The translations under genes and the position numbers were made by a program. A model generated the notes under the pieces. That model was not told where the DNA came from, did no database searches, and saw only the letters and a list, made by a program, of their open reading frames with translations. Source: Symbiodinium natans (lineage: Eukaryota; Sar; Dinophyceae; Suessiales; Symbiodiniaceae). Taken from it: a stretch of 64,000 nt of DNA. The stretch's first letter is position 1. Each line of letters starts with the position of its first letter. Where the stretch lies: positions 799,001 to 863,000 of the forward strand of contig CAJNDS010002001.1 in assembly GCA_905221605.1 (NCBI GenBank), written 5' to 3'. This document shows, piece after piece, positions 42,713 to 55,650 of this stretch.

Positions 42713-42929
42713 CTGTGGCAGAGGGCTAAGAGAATTCGTGCAAGGAAAGCATCACTAACTTAATCAGAGATTTACGACCCCACGGGGCACTGCGATGTCC
42801 CGGCTGTTGGTCTCTGAAGAGTGGAAATACACTAGAATCACTAGAAATATATCAAAGGGCACAGCGGCCTGTACGAAAGGTCCAGACTCTGGATCCACTT
42901 CCTGGGCGAAACGGGAATCTCTCGGCTCG

Positions 42930-43130
42930 TTTCATGCCTACCCCCATGGTCCCATGGCCCCAACCTGCCCTAAGCTGAGTTTTAGGGCTCCAGTACATGC
43001 CCGCTTGCTCCACTCCCCCCACCCACTCCGACCGCTCCGACCGCTTCCCATGGCCCTCTGGCCCCAGGCTTCATGGCCCCAGCGCCCCAGGGCCCTATCC
43101 CCATGGTCCCATGGCCCCAGCCTTCTACCA
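42930..43130. repeat. CCATGG/GGCCCC-rich repeat, copy A
   Basis: Short repeats of CCCATGGCCCC type. The stretch CCCGCTTGCTCCACTCC to CCATGGTCCCATGGCC recurs at 43,632-43,740, so it is part of a duplication about 630 bp apart. Confidence 0.75.
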
Positions 43131-43616
43131 TAATGTTAGAATCCCATTTTTAATTGGGGTGGTAATACTAAAATTCGCCGGGCCAGAGGGGTCCAGCCGA
43201 AGACCACTTTCCATTACGGGAGGTTTTCGGGCCGATGTATGTAAACAAGTCTATTTTGGGGTGTGCGATGATAATAATAAAGGGTGGTAATTATAAAATT
43301 CTGCCGGCCTGGAATGGAAAATTTTACTGAGAATCGCTGAAGAGTTCCATTGCAGAGAAGACTTTTCAGCTGAGCTGGCTTGAAAGAGCTCCGAGGCTCA
43401 GTCTTTAGAGAAGCAGATCTCGTTTGAGAGTGCTTGTCTTCTGAGATTGCTGCAGCTCCAGAGCTGCGAGAAACTGCTGTTTCAGGGCTGTTTCTTCAGA
43501 GACCCCCAGAATTCATTATTGGCACCCCGTCTTTTTTTCCACCCCTCCAAACCCCGGGGACCAAAACAAGATTTGGGGGGGGGGGTTTATTAAAGGGACC
43601 CTAACATTAGGCCCTG

Positions 43617-43960
43617 TTGGAAGGGCTGCAGTGCCCGCTTGCTCCGACCGCTCCCCATGACCCTCTGCCCGATGGCTTCATGGCCCCAGCGCCCCAGGGC
43701 CCTACCCGCATGGTCCCATGGCCTAGCCTGCTCAGTGCATGCCCGCCCGCTCCGCCCCCTCCGCTCTTCCCGCCCGCCCACCCCGCCCCGCCCTTTGGCT
43801 CCTGCCCATCCCCTGGCCCCATGCCCCCACGGCCCCCATGGATCCATGGCTCCTGGCCCCATGGCCGCATTGCTCTTATGCTCGCCCAGGCCTCCTGACC
43901 CCATCCCCTGGCCCCATGCCCCTCGCATCCCCCGAAGCCCCCGAAACCCTTCACCATGCG
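43617..43960. repeat. CCATGG/GGCCCC-rich repeat, copy B
   Basis: Extended second copy of the preceding repeat. The C+G bias opens long frames on both strands that have no other coding support. Between 43,131 and 43,616 I see AT-rich DNA with imperfect inverted repeats (for example GGTGGTAATACTAAAATTC against a related copy at 43,285) and no gene. Confidence 0.75.
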
Positions 43961-43989
43961 CTGTACAGGCTGCAGTTGGGGTGGAAGTG

Positions 43990-46220
43990 ACTGCTAGGGG
44001 TTAGGAAGTTCCAATCTCCAGGTTCGGAGGGGCAAACACGGGAAGGCTCCTGTGCACTTCTCTTCTACATGTCCTACGACCCCGACGACAAGCTGGTCTG
44101 GATGTCAAGCCTCCAAGATGTCACTTTCATTGCGAGTCCGAGTTTCAGCACTTCCCTGGGAAGCGACGTCAGTGACTTGGCCTGCTCGGCCACGCGGGGC
44201 AATTGCGCTGGCACGCTGATAGGTGCAAGGGTCCACGTAGCATGCAACTGCATGCGCAACAGTATGGAAAGCACTGTAATGTATGTAAAACAAGTAGGTG
44301 AAAAACGGTATGTGCTTAACGGTATGGGCAAGGATGGTTGGGGGCTTCGGCCCCCCCAAAGCCCCTGAGCCTAAGCCCTAACTGACTGCAAAGCTTGGTG
44401 AGTTGGCTAAAAGTCCTAGTACCATACCTTCGCCGTCCACGACTTTCAGCACGAAACTGAAGTGACTTTGAAGGGCTATGTCATGACGACGCCCTCACTT
44501 GAACCTTCACACTCCCGTTCACTGTCACCTAAGATACGCCCAGTAGAACCGCAGAGCCCCTGGAGCCTTCGATGCAGAATTTCGGAATCCCTTTGTGCAG
44601 CTTTCTGGGTGTGTGGCGGGCTCAGCAGGCAGAGTCGCCCCTGCCGCCTGGTCTTGGGTTCGAAGCTTCGGGACTTTAATTTTGTCAGCGTTGGATGCTA
44701 GGATTCCGCAAGGTGTAGCAATGTCGGCGCCTATATAGGGTCTTGCGCGTTTCTGAAGGCTCAGAACAAGCGTCCGACATGGAGGATGCCCAAATGGCGT
44801 TGCAAACCTACACCGCTTCTAAGCAAGCGGGGCCGGGTGTGTGGTGGTGGGGTTGTGCGAGCGGTGGTGGTGAGGCTTCGCTGGACCCCTTTAAAACGTC
44901 TTGAATGAAGGAAGCAGTGAAGGCGGGTGGGCATCAAGCCGCTCAGCGCCGGCGGGGGGGGGGAGAGGGGGGAGGGTGTGCAGAGGGCTGCGCTGCAGGG
45001 GTGCAAGCTTTTGTGCTTAAGAAAAGTTACTCCATTTTTGTTGCGGAAAACAAGGAGATCCCGCTTGCATCTCTGTGACAGGTTGATTCAATGGCACGTG
45101 AAAAGACTTCAGCAGAACTTCCTTTCTCGCATATTCGCTCGTATTTTGAGCAGGACCCAGTCCGAAAACTCAGTAACCTACTGAAACAGCTCAAGAACAT
45201 GCGGGAGAATGCAGAGTCGACTTTGCATCCCCGCTAATCTTCGCGACCGACCCGGCAAACATGTGCAAACTACCATTTTCCGACATGTTCTGCTCGGTGG
45301 GACTTTCGCACGTCGGCCCTACTTCTCAGACTTCTCAATCATGGAAAAATTGGCGTTTCCGGGGTTTGGAACGGAGGGATTTATTTAGGCAGTTGAGGGG
45401 CTTTGGGAGTTTAAAGAGGTCTCAACATGTCACTTCTCTTTAAAGGCTTAGTCAGCGCCACTGAAGCCCAAACCGAGTTTGAGCGTCTGGCCATGCAGCC
45501 GGCAGTGGCAGAGCCGAGAGTGGCTTTGCAAACTCTACTCCGACAAGATCCTAAACACTTGGGAGTCTGCGGGTGGCCACCCAGATGGGGTGTGGTAGTT
45601 TGGGGGCATTTGGGGGGGCATAAGGGGGTTGGATGCTTCCAGTTCACAGATGTTCCAGGACTGGCATGACGATTGGGGATATGCTTGAAGGCTATTGGGG
45701 AATCTGTCAAGGTTGGGCTCCGCACGTCATGACGGTAGCAGCTGGTTCTGAAGCAAAAGCAGGGCGGCGGCACGTAGCAGTTTCAGGGAACCAGGGATGT
45801 GACCGACTTGGTCCGCAAGCACGACATGTCAATGCGCTTCCTGAGGATATCAGGCTGCTGACAGGTTGCTGGCTGTTTTCTTGGGGGACCCTCGAAGCCC
45901 AAGTTGTGGCCCAAAAGGAGGTCTGCGAAGGTCTGCTGCAAGGAGTTGCAAGAGTGTAAGTCCTGTGGTTCGATAGTTCGATATGTCATTGTCACTCTCA
46001 GGAGCAACTCATAAAACCCTGAGCAAGCCAGTTGGGACCCTACAGAGGAAGCTTAAAGTTGTGAACTCCAAGTGATCACCTCGCGATATATTCGTGGTGC
46101 TTGGGTTCAGGATGGTTTTGGGAGGGTGCTGGAGTGTTCAGCAAAGCCTCAGAGGTCCCGAGAGTGTGAGCCTTCCGAACCCTCTTGCCTAGAGAGAATG
46201 GTAAACACCTCAAAGCGCAC
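43990..46220. other. Non-coding or unresolved stretch
   Basis: No exon could be fixed with confidence. Candidates are SLTSLPREVLK (minus, near 44,130-44,200), which could belong to the N-terminus of the CH-domain gene, and a plus-strand frame at 45,427-45,560. A G-rich run is at 44,956-44,973. Confidence 0.5.
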
Positions 46221-46278
46221 CTAGCGATGAGATTCACAGACGAGGTGGTGCCACAACTGAGGATCTCTTCCGAGAATC
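46221..46278 (-). CDS. Short isolated exon
   Basis: 58-nt exon (acceptor CAAG, GT donor) reading FSEEILSCGTTSSVNLIA. Good splice sites and composition, but no partner exon was found within 1 kb and no family is recognised. Confidence 0.42.
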
Positions 46279-47099
46279 CTTGTTTCGAAACATGTCGGGC
46301 CGTTGTGAATTGACCCAAAAGCCAAAAGACCCTACGCCTCCCCCACTGGCTTCCCGTTAGACGGGGCAAACGCTTTTGCTCTCCTCGCGTCTTCGGCGTA
46401 CTGTACAGTAGCAGCGCTTCTCCCAAACAAAGCAAGCAGCTTCTCAGACCAACTAACGTCAGCACAGAAACCCCGGAGTGTTGTCGTTCCCAAGAGACCA
46501 CGAAATCAAACGGCAAGCTCGGAAAGCATCTGGGTTCAGATTGCCCTGGCAGAAGCAGCTTGCGGCTTGGCGAAGGTACTATCGCAGCGCAAGGGCGTGG
46601 AATGAAAACTGCCCCCAGAGAGCCGGCCGAAGGCTTGGGGGGCTCACGGGTTAAAGTGGTTCAGGGCTTAAGGGCTCATGGGCCCAGTCGGAGTCGTGGG
46701 TGCAGGTGTCTGGGGACTGAGGCTATGTAAGGGCACCGCAAATCCTTGAAAGAGTTCGGCTTGACGACCACACGGCAGAGGGTTCAATAGTTCTAGTACT
46801 TGGCCTTAGACCCCCTAATGTGACAGCCATAGCTTGCAAACCTCACAAAACATCTCCCTGCAAAAGCGGAACTACGGGGCCACATCCAAATATCGGCGGG
46901 TGGGGGTGGACGTTTCGTTTCAGGCTTCGGGTTCTCCAGGCCGGGCTCAGAATGCCACCTGGCTGGAAGATCCACAGCCAAGCAGTTCCAAAGCGCCCCG
47001 CACACCACGAACCTGCTCCTGAACGCAAGGGCTTGGCATTGGACATGTCAGGGTCTAGCTGCTCAGTCAATATTATTTGCACAGGCCCTTATCCTAAGT

Positions 47100-47172
47100 A
47101 CCTGTATATACATATGTGTATGAATGACTAAATCAATAAATACATATATAAGTATATATATATATATATGTG
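47100..47172. repeat. AT-rich TATA microsatellite
   Basis: TATATATA words mixed with CATATGTG. A similar tract is at 56,265-56,370. Confidence 0.8.
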
Positions 47173-48180
47173 TCTGTGCGTGTGGGAGTCTTGATCTCAG
47201 CAGCGACATACTATCCTGTCGTCATTGGTTTTGACGTGTAGTATGAGAAGCAGCACAGCGAAGAAGACGGCAACGTTGACGTCAAGAACCTATGTAAACC
47301 CCAAGTCCGCAACACCCCAACCATTCTTGTCTGAGATCCTTCCAGGGCAAGTCGTGAACTGCAACCCCCCTTCTTCCAGCCTGGCAGCTCGACTTCAAAA
47401 CCTGAAGCGTGCAAAGCTGGAAGCCAGCTGGAAACCCCTGATGCCCCGCACGGAATTGCCGAAGCTCTGTGCGGCCCAAAGAATGTCCGCGCCTAAACTG
47501 AAGGCTCTTGGTCCATTCAACGCCTCCACCCGACCAAGGCTACCCGAATTGCCTTGGCCAGGACAAGCCTTCACTTTAAGAAGTCCAGGATTTTTTGGGC
47601 TGGGGCCCGGCCTTGACACGCTTTGAACCCCAAACCGCTCAATCTTCAAAATCAACCCGAAGCTGCCAGCACTAGACCACAGCTTCAACCCAACAAGTTT
47701 CGCAAGAGCACCCAAGCACCTTAGACTTAGTCTACCTTTGTTGGGATTAAAACAAATCGGGTTTGGCCCCAAACTTGCCGTAAACCCTCCCAAACCATAC
47801 ACGCTGAACTCTGAACATCTTTGAAGCATCTCTGCACATTCTTGATTGAAAATCCGGTATGTACTCTCCACCCTTAATTTCGCATGTAAGGGCTGTGGGC
47901 CAAAGGCGGTTAATGTGGGCACGTGCCAGGGCCCCCGCGGCTGGTTGCAGAGAGGACAGGTCGTCTTGGAAGAGGACCGAAACCACTGGTAAAGGCACCT
48001 GGGCGGCTTGATCGAGGGCCTGAGGAGCTTCCTTTGGGCAACGAGGACGGATCCAGCGGCGCGATCGCGACGCCCGAACGTGTTTGCAAAGATCTGGGGC
48101 AAGTCCGATTTACGCCTTCTCGTTTTCCATTCCTGCCGAACTCATGCCGATCGGCAACTGCATGCAGCACCTATCTCGCC

Positions 48181-48292
48181 TCAGGGTGTTGCTTGGCGTC
48201 GCCAGGAGCAAGTTGAAGCTAAAATTCCCTAGCATCAGCAAGCCAATGGAGGCTAAAAATTTCCACAAATGGCCGCCGACGTCTTCATCCGA
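48181..48292 (-). CDS. Possible exon with a hydrophobic helix
   Basis: Reads SDEDVGGHLWKFLASIGLLM then LGNFSFNLLLATP, an acidic start and a membrane-like helix. Acceptor GGCAG near 48,296. Family not recognised. Confidence 0.38.
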
Positions 48293-48719
48293 ACTGCCCT
48301 GGCAAGGGGGGGGGGGTGGGGCTCTGCACGCCAAAAGCATTTGTCAAACTTCATTTCAAACTACGCTCAAGACAGCCAGAGTCGCGTTCGTGGAGCGAGA
48401 TACCGCATGATACCGCAGAGGCACGGGAGCAGGAAACCAGGGGCAGAAAAAGCAGAGCAGGAAACAGGGCAGAGACGGGGCGGGAGCCAACCCTGCGAGC
48501 AAAGCGGCGAAGAGGCCTTTCGTCTCCGCAACTGTGCGCCCGCTTGAACAAGTCCTCTGTCGCTCGCCAGGAGCTCGAGAATTTCTGCGTTTGCTCGTTT
48601 GCTCTGCTTATGGAGCGATGCTGCAGCTCGCTACGATACAAAGCCAAAAACCTCACACCTCCCAACGCACATGTGGGGCGTTGCTGGCAGCAAAAGCTTC
48701 CTCGGTGATGTGCGCCTCT

Positions 48720-48757
48720 GAACCCTAAACCCTATGCCCTAAGCCCTAAGCCCTAGC
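48720..48757. repeat. Telomere-like repeat (CCCTAAA)
   Basis: Four degenerate CCCTAAA/CCCTAAG words, just downstream of the RING-type terminal exon. Confidence 0.65.
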
Positions 48758-48770
48758 TGTAAGCCGATAA

Positions 48771-49377
48771 TCAACACAGTTCTCCCGTCTGGGCCATCGG
48801 CTCGTTGTGAAACTTGTGCTTGCAGGTTGGGCACGCCTGGAGTGGCTGGGGAGCTTCTTTGCATTGTGTCGGGACTTGATGTCTTCGTGGCCTTAGTCTC
48901 CTTTCCCAACATTAAGGGCTCCAGGCTTTGGGGCTACCCAGCATTCCAAAAATCACATCCGCAACTGGCATCAACCTCCGCAGATTCGATTGCGATCTGG
49001 TTGTGAGGCTACAGGCTTCTTCCCTGGCTCATTCTCCACGCAGGGTATCAAGGGGGCCTAATTCTCAGACTGGATAGATACGAGTACAAGCGACAAACTC
49101 AAGATTTGACGTGATAGACAACATCAAGGCCGCTCGCTGTGGCACCATGGCAGCCCAAAGAAAGGGAGAACATACAACAGACTCGGTCTGTCAGAGTGTA
49201 CGTGGAGCAAAAGATCTCCCGAAGTTCGAGAACTAATTCTTAAGTGTCACTGGCCAACCATGCAAATCCGGCTGCCCCAACCCCTAAGTTCAATGTCTAC
49301 GCCGGAATCCCGACGGCAGCCTTTCTGGGGATCGTCTGCGTGGTGAGCTGGATCACATTGTAGCAGATGGGGCAATC
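48771..49377 (-). CDS. RING-type zinc-finger protein, two exons (partial)
   Basis: Exon about 49377-49323 starts DCPICYNVIQLTTQTIPRK, giving the first Cys pair (C-P-I-C) of a RING finger. The terminal exon 48836-48771 reads ACPTCKHKFHNEPMAQTGEL then C and TGA, giving a last Cys pair (C-P-T-C) at the right place relative to the C-terminus. RING domains usually act as E3 ubiquitin ligases. The middle zinc ligands (C-x-H-x2-C-x2-C) were not found between the two exons, so a piece is missing or the two do not belong together. A further upstream segment (WSKSFALFFKGVEEGC, about 49,510-49,570) may belong here. Confidence 0.5.
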
Positions 49378-49718
49378 CTGCTCTTGCAGACATAAGCTTA
49401 GTTAAGCAACTAGCAGAGGCCGTGCAGAAGGGTGGTTTGGAGGGCTGGAGTGAAGCTGGGTCCCCCCATCGAAACGGAAGCACCACACCAATGGCAGAAT
49501 CAAGGATGAAAGCAGCCCTCCTCCACGCCCTTGAAGAAGAGGGCGAAGCTCTTGGACCACCTTACCGGCATGGATGCCATGCGGGCTTGACGCCTGTTTA
49601 GGGTGATGGGTCGAGTGCACTTCCTAGCCGGCATATAGCGCCGACCGCGATTCTGAGCAGACCTGAACAACACCCGAACTTAGGACGTGTTCTATGTAAC
49701 CTGTGTAGCACACTACAC

Positions 49719-49781
49719 CTAGGACTTGGCATCATCGTATGGGTCCAAGAAGGACTCCTGGACATCGTGTCCGTCATTCGC
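49719..49781 (-). CDS. Terminal exon of an unknown gene
   Basis: After a GAAG acceptor, 20 codons ANDGHDVQESFLDPYDDAKS end in TAG at 49,719. A possible previous exon, 49876-49825 (GNIGVGTAAAGQLAADV), has a GT donor, but its phase does not match. The upstream 2-oxoglutarate oxygenase could be the parent gene. Confidence 0.48.
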   Translation of the reverse strand, partial: ANDGHDVQESFLDPYDDAKS

Positions 49782-50079
49782 CTTCATCAAATCATCCAAG
49801 CCACATCAGCACTGCTTTGCCGACCGACATCGGCCGCGAGCTGGCCAGCAGCTGCCGTGCCTACACCGATGTTCCCCTCTAATTGCTGTAGCCACTGGCC
49901 TCAGAATTAACAAAACCTACATGCAACGCACAGGACTCTTATCCTTGCTACACAGCTAAACCCTAAACTTTAAACCCTGAAAACCCTGACCTCGGGTGCG
50001 GCAAAAGGCCTGGAGCATCCAGTTCCGCACGCGAGGCTTCGGAATTCCAGGCCTGAGTGCTGATCCTACACCCTCTTCA

Positions 50080-50130
50080 GGTTTAGGGTTTAATTAGGGT
50101 TTAGGGTTTATGTTTTAGGGTTTAAGGTTT
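50080..50130. repeat. Telomere-like repeat (TTTAGGG)
   Basis: Four to five TTTAGGG-like words; another run of the opposite orientation is at 49,958-49,990 and one of the same orientation at 50,577-50,620. Confidence 0.75.
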
Positions 50131-50396
50131 CACCCTGCTCGTTAACATCTCCACATGATCCCGTACTAGTTCCAAACCTCGAACCGAAGCCTGCGTCACG
50201 AATGACTCACAGGATCTCACAGGTATGTCCGTATGTCCATACACCCCAGAGCCCCGAACTCTGCATCGCACAGCTCTCAGCGACCGATTTTTCCCTTCAT
50301 GGGCCCAACAGCTCCGCACGCCGGGATGGATTGGCTGCCTGGGAAATTTCTGGATGCTGGGCGGGCTTGGTTTACATGGGAGGGCCTTAACTTGTA

Positions 50397-50432
50397 CGAC
50401 GACGACGACGACCACGACGACGACGACGATTA
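50397..50432. repeat. (ACG)n microsatellite
   Basis: Eleven ACG/ACC triplets, followed by ATTATTACG. No gene was supported from 49,877 to 52,344; a segment reading VLVRGEVLPPGQTHAQG near 51,240-51,290 might be a late exon of the oxygenase. Confidence 0.85.
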
Positions 50433-52344
50433 TTACGATTGTTGCTAGTACATGCTAGTACTGTTTGGAGGGAGCCACAAACCCTGAGAAAACCAAGTCG
50501 CAATGGCTGAGCCGATGCTGGCTCGGCCGCAGCGGCAGGGATAGAGCCGCCTTGGGACTCTCATGGTCAGGGCTGTTGGGGTTTAGAGCTTTCGGGTTTT
50601 AGGGTCTAGGCTTTAGGGCCTTGTAGGTGTTAACCAGCGCTTATGGTTTTGAATTCTCCGTGGTCGTTCAAACCAAAATGCAAATCTGCACAGAGGACAG
50701 GAATCCATGCTATGCAGCGCCTGCAACCTACCAGGCCAGGTGCTACACATGTGCATTTGTCTTTTCAAAGTCCAAGAAGTGATACCAACATACCCAACAT
50801 CCCCAACAAATATACCTCAAAACAACCATACCACACAAACCCATACATATTAAATCCCAACAACAGAGAAAACGCTTCACCAAATATACTTTCGCCAAAA
50901 CCACTATCAATGATTCAAGAAAGATGAAATGAAAATACACCAATTTATTAAGGAACCTTCAACAGAGGTGCGTCGCAATGCCTGCATCGACATTACTTAC
51001 TACCGAAAAGAACCGTAGTAGTACATGTATGAACAAGAGAAAAATACCAACATCACAGCCTTTTTGCAGAAATATGTGCAGTTTCAAAAGCCTATGCGGC
51101 GTTTGAGGGATGCTAAGGCTGACGAATATGAGCCACTTGAGGTGTTTGCTCTAGTGGTCTTAGTACAAAAAAAGCTCCTCACAGGTGTTCAGGACTCCAA
51201 GACTCTTGAGAGAACCTGCAGCTGAAACCGCACATGGTAAACCCTGTGCATGCGTCTGGCCTGGTGGGAGCACCTCACCTCTCACCAGCACCTGTCCAAG
51301 AATGGTTTCATGCACTTCTAGTTGTTGCGGCCTGATGGTGCAGGGGCGGCAGGGCTTACAGTTGTACAGTTTAGGATCTGGCTGCGAGGTAGGTTGACGC
51401 AGGAAAGCACGTCCGCGCCAAGTCTCTTTCACGACCTCGAGCGAGACAAGTGCAAGGGACGATTTGGATGCACGGCATGCGCCCGGGACCTAGCCGCGCT
51501 TTGACCCCTGCAACTTCGCAGAAGCCTAGCTTTTGCGATGTCATCGAGCCTGGAATGAATCCCTGGACCAAGCGGCGCCTATATAGGCAAGAGTGCGACT
51601 TCGACCCCCAGATACATATCCGTGGGGCATGCAACAGGCGCGGAACCTGGTCATGTGCGGAGCACGGGGTCTCAAAAGACAAGAACCACGTATAGTCATA
51701 GCGTGTGCACACGCTGGCGCACACAAAAAAGCATACCAAAACCTTGGACCCCCAAAGCACCGCCCAAATGCTGTGCCTTCGGGACCTCCACCACCGGTGC
51801 TGCCAGGTGAGGACAGGCGTGCCTTCGCTTTGAGGCGCTTTGGGGCACTGATGTGGTTTGGATTTTGGATGGGGGGAGATGGAACAACAACAAAAATGCA
51901 TAAGCACCGCCTTCCTGCGACGCGGAACCCTCGAACCTAGTGAACCCGGCAACCGAGAAGCGACAAACCCTCAACACTTAACCGTTAAGAACCCCCAAAA
52001 AAGCCCACTTAGTTGCAAGAAGGGGTACGGCATCAGCAGCAGCCGCCCACGTGCTGGGCTCACGGCAGCAACCTAGAACTGCTCAACAGACTCCTAAAAA
52101 AGGTCTTATACAAGCTTATGGGCTCTGGGCGTAAAGAAATTACCGCGGTGAGGATCACGACTTGTGCGGATTTTGGTTGCTTCATGCATAGGGGCCATAG
52201 GGGTACTTTCAGGGGAGTCACAAAGGAACCTGGCCACTGAGGGTCCAGGAGCCGTCTAAGAATAACTGGACATGAGCCGATTGCGTGGCCAACATCTGGC
52301 CAGCGAAGCTTGCCGTGCCGAAATCCCCGAAGCTTGACCAGTTT

Positions 52345-53778
52345 CTGAGCACTCTCTCCCTGCCTCCGTCCGCTCTCCTGGGGCCACGCCGCCGCTGGGC
52401 GCCAGAATCTCGTCCCCATCCAAGCACTGCAGAAAGGTGGTCTCTCCTCTGCGCTGCTTGCTGAGGCTTCGAGACGTGCGCGAGCCAACTTGAGTTTGGG
52501 CTTGCGCTTTGCAAAGTTGGTTGCTTCAAGTTAGACCCATGGTGATACCATGACAGCCCCTTGAAGGAGCATCACCAAGAACAGGAAGCCTCAGAAACAG
52601 TGAGTGATGGTGTCCAAGCTGCCACCTGTCAGGCAATCACCTTAGCTGTCACCGGAAGGTTCAGCGGCGAAGGGCCCGCCAACACAATCGGCCCGCATGT
52701 TTTGAACTTTGAAGCTAAAGGTGTTTGCATTTTTGTTGTTGATATTGACGCCTTCAATTGTTTGTTCCATGGTGGGTGTGGGCTTTTCCTGGGCACGTGC
52801 CTTCAGTAAAGACTCTTTCGATGATCGGCCACATCCATGAACCAAATCCATAATCATTCTAGTCCCATAGTTCCTCCCAGAATCACAAAGCATGGCCAGG
52901 GCACTGAGGTAGAGCAGAAAAGTATAGGTGGAGCGGAGGTTCTGCTCCGTACGGGAGAGGTCCACGTGTGCCGGCAGGGAACCTCCTGGAGCTGGCGATT
53001 CAGGGCTTTAATGGGCCGACGTCAAGGACACAAACACACCTTGAGACATGACGAGGGCCCTTTCTTTGGTCCGCAGTCCCGCCTACACTTCATTGAGCTT
53101 TAAACCCAAAGCTCCCCTCAACCCGAGCCCCAAACCCTTGGCTGCATGGTACCGCTGGCCCCTGACCCTAACCCAGCTCCCCAATTCAGGGGTGTGTGTT
53201 TGTGCGCATCATCGGCATGTAGGGGACTTGTGGTGCTGAAGCTGGCCTTAGAACCCCATCACAGCCCGACCTGGCTCGGGGTAGATGAGGAAGCGCATAT
53301 GGGGCATTGCAGCAGCTGCATCCCCGAGCTGGGCAGCTCGCACCGCTTCGTTCAACGTGCCAGTCAGCCAGCCTTCCACCTTGTCTTCTTTTGAGGTCAG
53401 GATTCTAGCAGGATCCAGGATGGATTAGGCTTATTCTCCAAACCGTGTGTCAACACCAAGAGGATTCCAACGAGGGTCTATGCTGGCATGAGGTTTCTCT
53501 TTCCAGCACTGACCTCCTCGCAGGTTCTGCGACGGGAAGAATGCAAAAAGAAGAACACGGAGAGGCCCGAGTGGCTTAGTAGCGGCTCCAAAGATGTTCA
53601 GCCCAGTTACATCGTGATAGTAGGCCCGATCCGTCGGGGATGCCTTCTGCTTCGGCGCTAAGGGCAGCCGCTTCCAGAGCTCATCGAGCCGCTCCAAGAA
53701 CGCATCGTCGAAGGCGTGGTCCACCACAGTCGTCCCCGCGCCGGCGTGCTCGACGCCCAGCGGGATCACTCTCGTCAC
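52345..53778 (-). CDS. 2-oxoglutarate/Fe(II)-dependent oxygenase (prolyl-4-hydroxylase-like), four exons
   Basis: Iron enzyme that hydroxylates a substrate using 2-oxoglutarate and O2. Exons 53778-53611 (FDDAFLERLDELWKRLPLAP), 53379-53271 (VEGWLTGTLNEAVRAAQLGD then PHMRFLIYPEP), 52982-52905 (SLPAHVDLSRTEQNLRSTYT then FLLYL), and about 52455-52345 (GETTFLQCLDGDEILAPSGG). The first three join in perfect phase with GT donors. H-V-D is the iron-binding HxD motif and FLLYL the adjacent strand; GETTFLQ matches the usual G-G-E-T-x-F. The second iron histidine and the 2-oxoglutarate arginine would follow in exons not found. A segment upstream (53,940-54,140) may hold earlier exons. The substrate is unknown. 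Confidence 0.8.
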
Positions 53779-54334
53779 CTTTTGCAGCATGCGCGATTCT
53801 TGACGGAATTCTCTTCGTGTGTGCCGGCATATGCCGGAGAAGCCCTCAGGCCCTGGGTCTAGAGAACTTGGCAAGAACGGGCACCCAGACTTCCGAACTT
53901 GAAGCTCCAACAGAAAACGCTGTAGTAACTTAGTAGCGCCGGGCAAAAAACAAAAGCCGCCTGGCAACTCGCAAGCCTTCCTGCCCCAAAACGAATCCAA
54001 CTTCCACGTCCCGCGCCTGCACTTGACACCTGGGAGCTGCGGGCGCTCGGGGAATGGCTCCGTACCCCTGTGCCGGCGTTGCTGGCGTTGCCTCTTGGAG
54101 AAGTGGTCCAGATGCAACAGGGAACGTGACCCGACAAAGGGAATGTGCTTCAGCGGCCTGCACTCCAAACCCTCATAGGCCGGCGGGGGGGGGGGCTGCT
54201 ATTCCTCTTGGTGTGGAAACAGGGGCCGAGAATAGCGGCTCACAAAAGTAAACAACTATCTGTAGACCCCCGAATGCATCCTTAAGTGTCGCGCCTAAGA
54301 AAGGTGCAAACCCAGCAAATGCCCTACCCTCTCC

Positions 54335-54415
54335 GAGGCCTCTGCCCCAGCAGTTGCGAGGGCGGCCATGGTGTCGCGGAATCCGAGCAACTCAGCTGCT
54401 CGAAGAGGACCTTCG
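54335..54415 (-). CDS. Possible exon
   Basis: Reads AELLGFRDTMAALATAGAEA then SERV, before a GT donor; acceptor GAGCAG. Alanine-rich helix. Could be a 5' exon of the oxygenase gene downstream of it. Confidence 0.42.
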
Positions 54416-54908
54416 GTGCTTCGGCCGGGCTTTCTGAAAGAGGAGGGCAAAGAAGCCTTTCTGAAAAAAAACAATTCTTCTTGCATCCAAAGCGCTTAGG
54501 CCGGCGTTGTCACGAATGGTGAGGTCTGCCCTCCGAGAAGCGAGCACCTGGACGACCTCGCACATGAGAAAGCGACTGAAGCTCTACTTTGGCCCCAGAG
54601 TTTGCATAAAGTTGTCAACGCGTGAGATCCTGCTGTTTTAGCTCATGTCCCTGCTGTGCTTAATGCAAATGCGTGAGGTTTGGGCTGGCACCTCGGTGGC
54701 ACCAGCCAGTGCGGCCAGAAAGGTGGCAGTCTCACCATACCTCGTCAATAGCTGGGGGTTTGATAGGGTCTAGGCTGCCCTGCTGTGGACTCTAAAGCCC
54801 AAGCAGAACTCGCCCTAAAGCCATGCACTTCAGCCCAAAAAAAACCCCAAGCCCCCAAACTTCTGTTCAATAAAGTTCCGCAACAAGCAAAACCAAAACC
54901 TTGAGACT

Positions 54909-55021
54909 ATCGGTCTGCCAGGGACTCGTTGGGGACATCGGGCAGAGCACCCCTGTCCAGGGCCTGGGGAGCTGCGCGGGCTATGCGAGCCATTGGAGCG
55001 AAGTTTCGGGTGTCGCATCTC
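54909..55021 (-). CDS. Possible terminal exon
   Basis: Reads RNFAPMARIARAAPQALDRG then ALPDVPNESLADR and TAG at 54,909. The frame has good codon composition. No family recognised. Confidence 0.4.
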
Positions 55022-55187
55022 TGCAGTGTGCTTGTTTGGTGTCAACCCCTCTCCCACTCCATCTGCAACTGGTTGATCTTGCCTTCTTTTCCCCTGTGAC
55101 TGCATCTGTTTGAATTAGATATTCGATGGCTGCACAAATGCTGGTTCTTGGGAAGGGTACAAGCTGCTGTTACATGTTACATGGTCC

Positions 55188-55650
<463 letters not shown>

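Noticed and set aside
45427-45669. Plus-strand 80-codon frame
   Set aside because: Protein-like for about 40 codons but without splice sites or family, and against the gene direction of the whole window.
47747-48102. RING-like CLYQWF...TCPLC segment on the minus strand near 47,960-48,000
   Set aside because: A second frame over the same bases reads equally well (VVSVLFQDDLSSLQPAAG) and the other zinc ligands are missing, so the motif may be chance.
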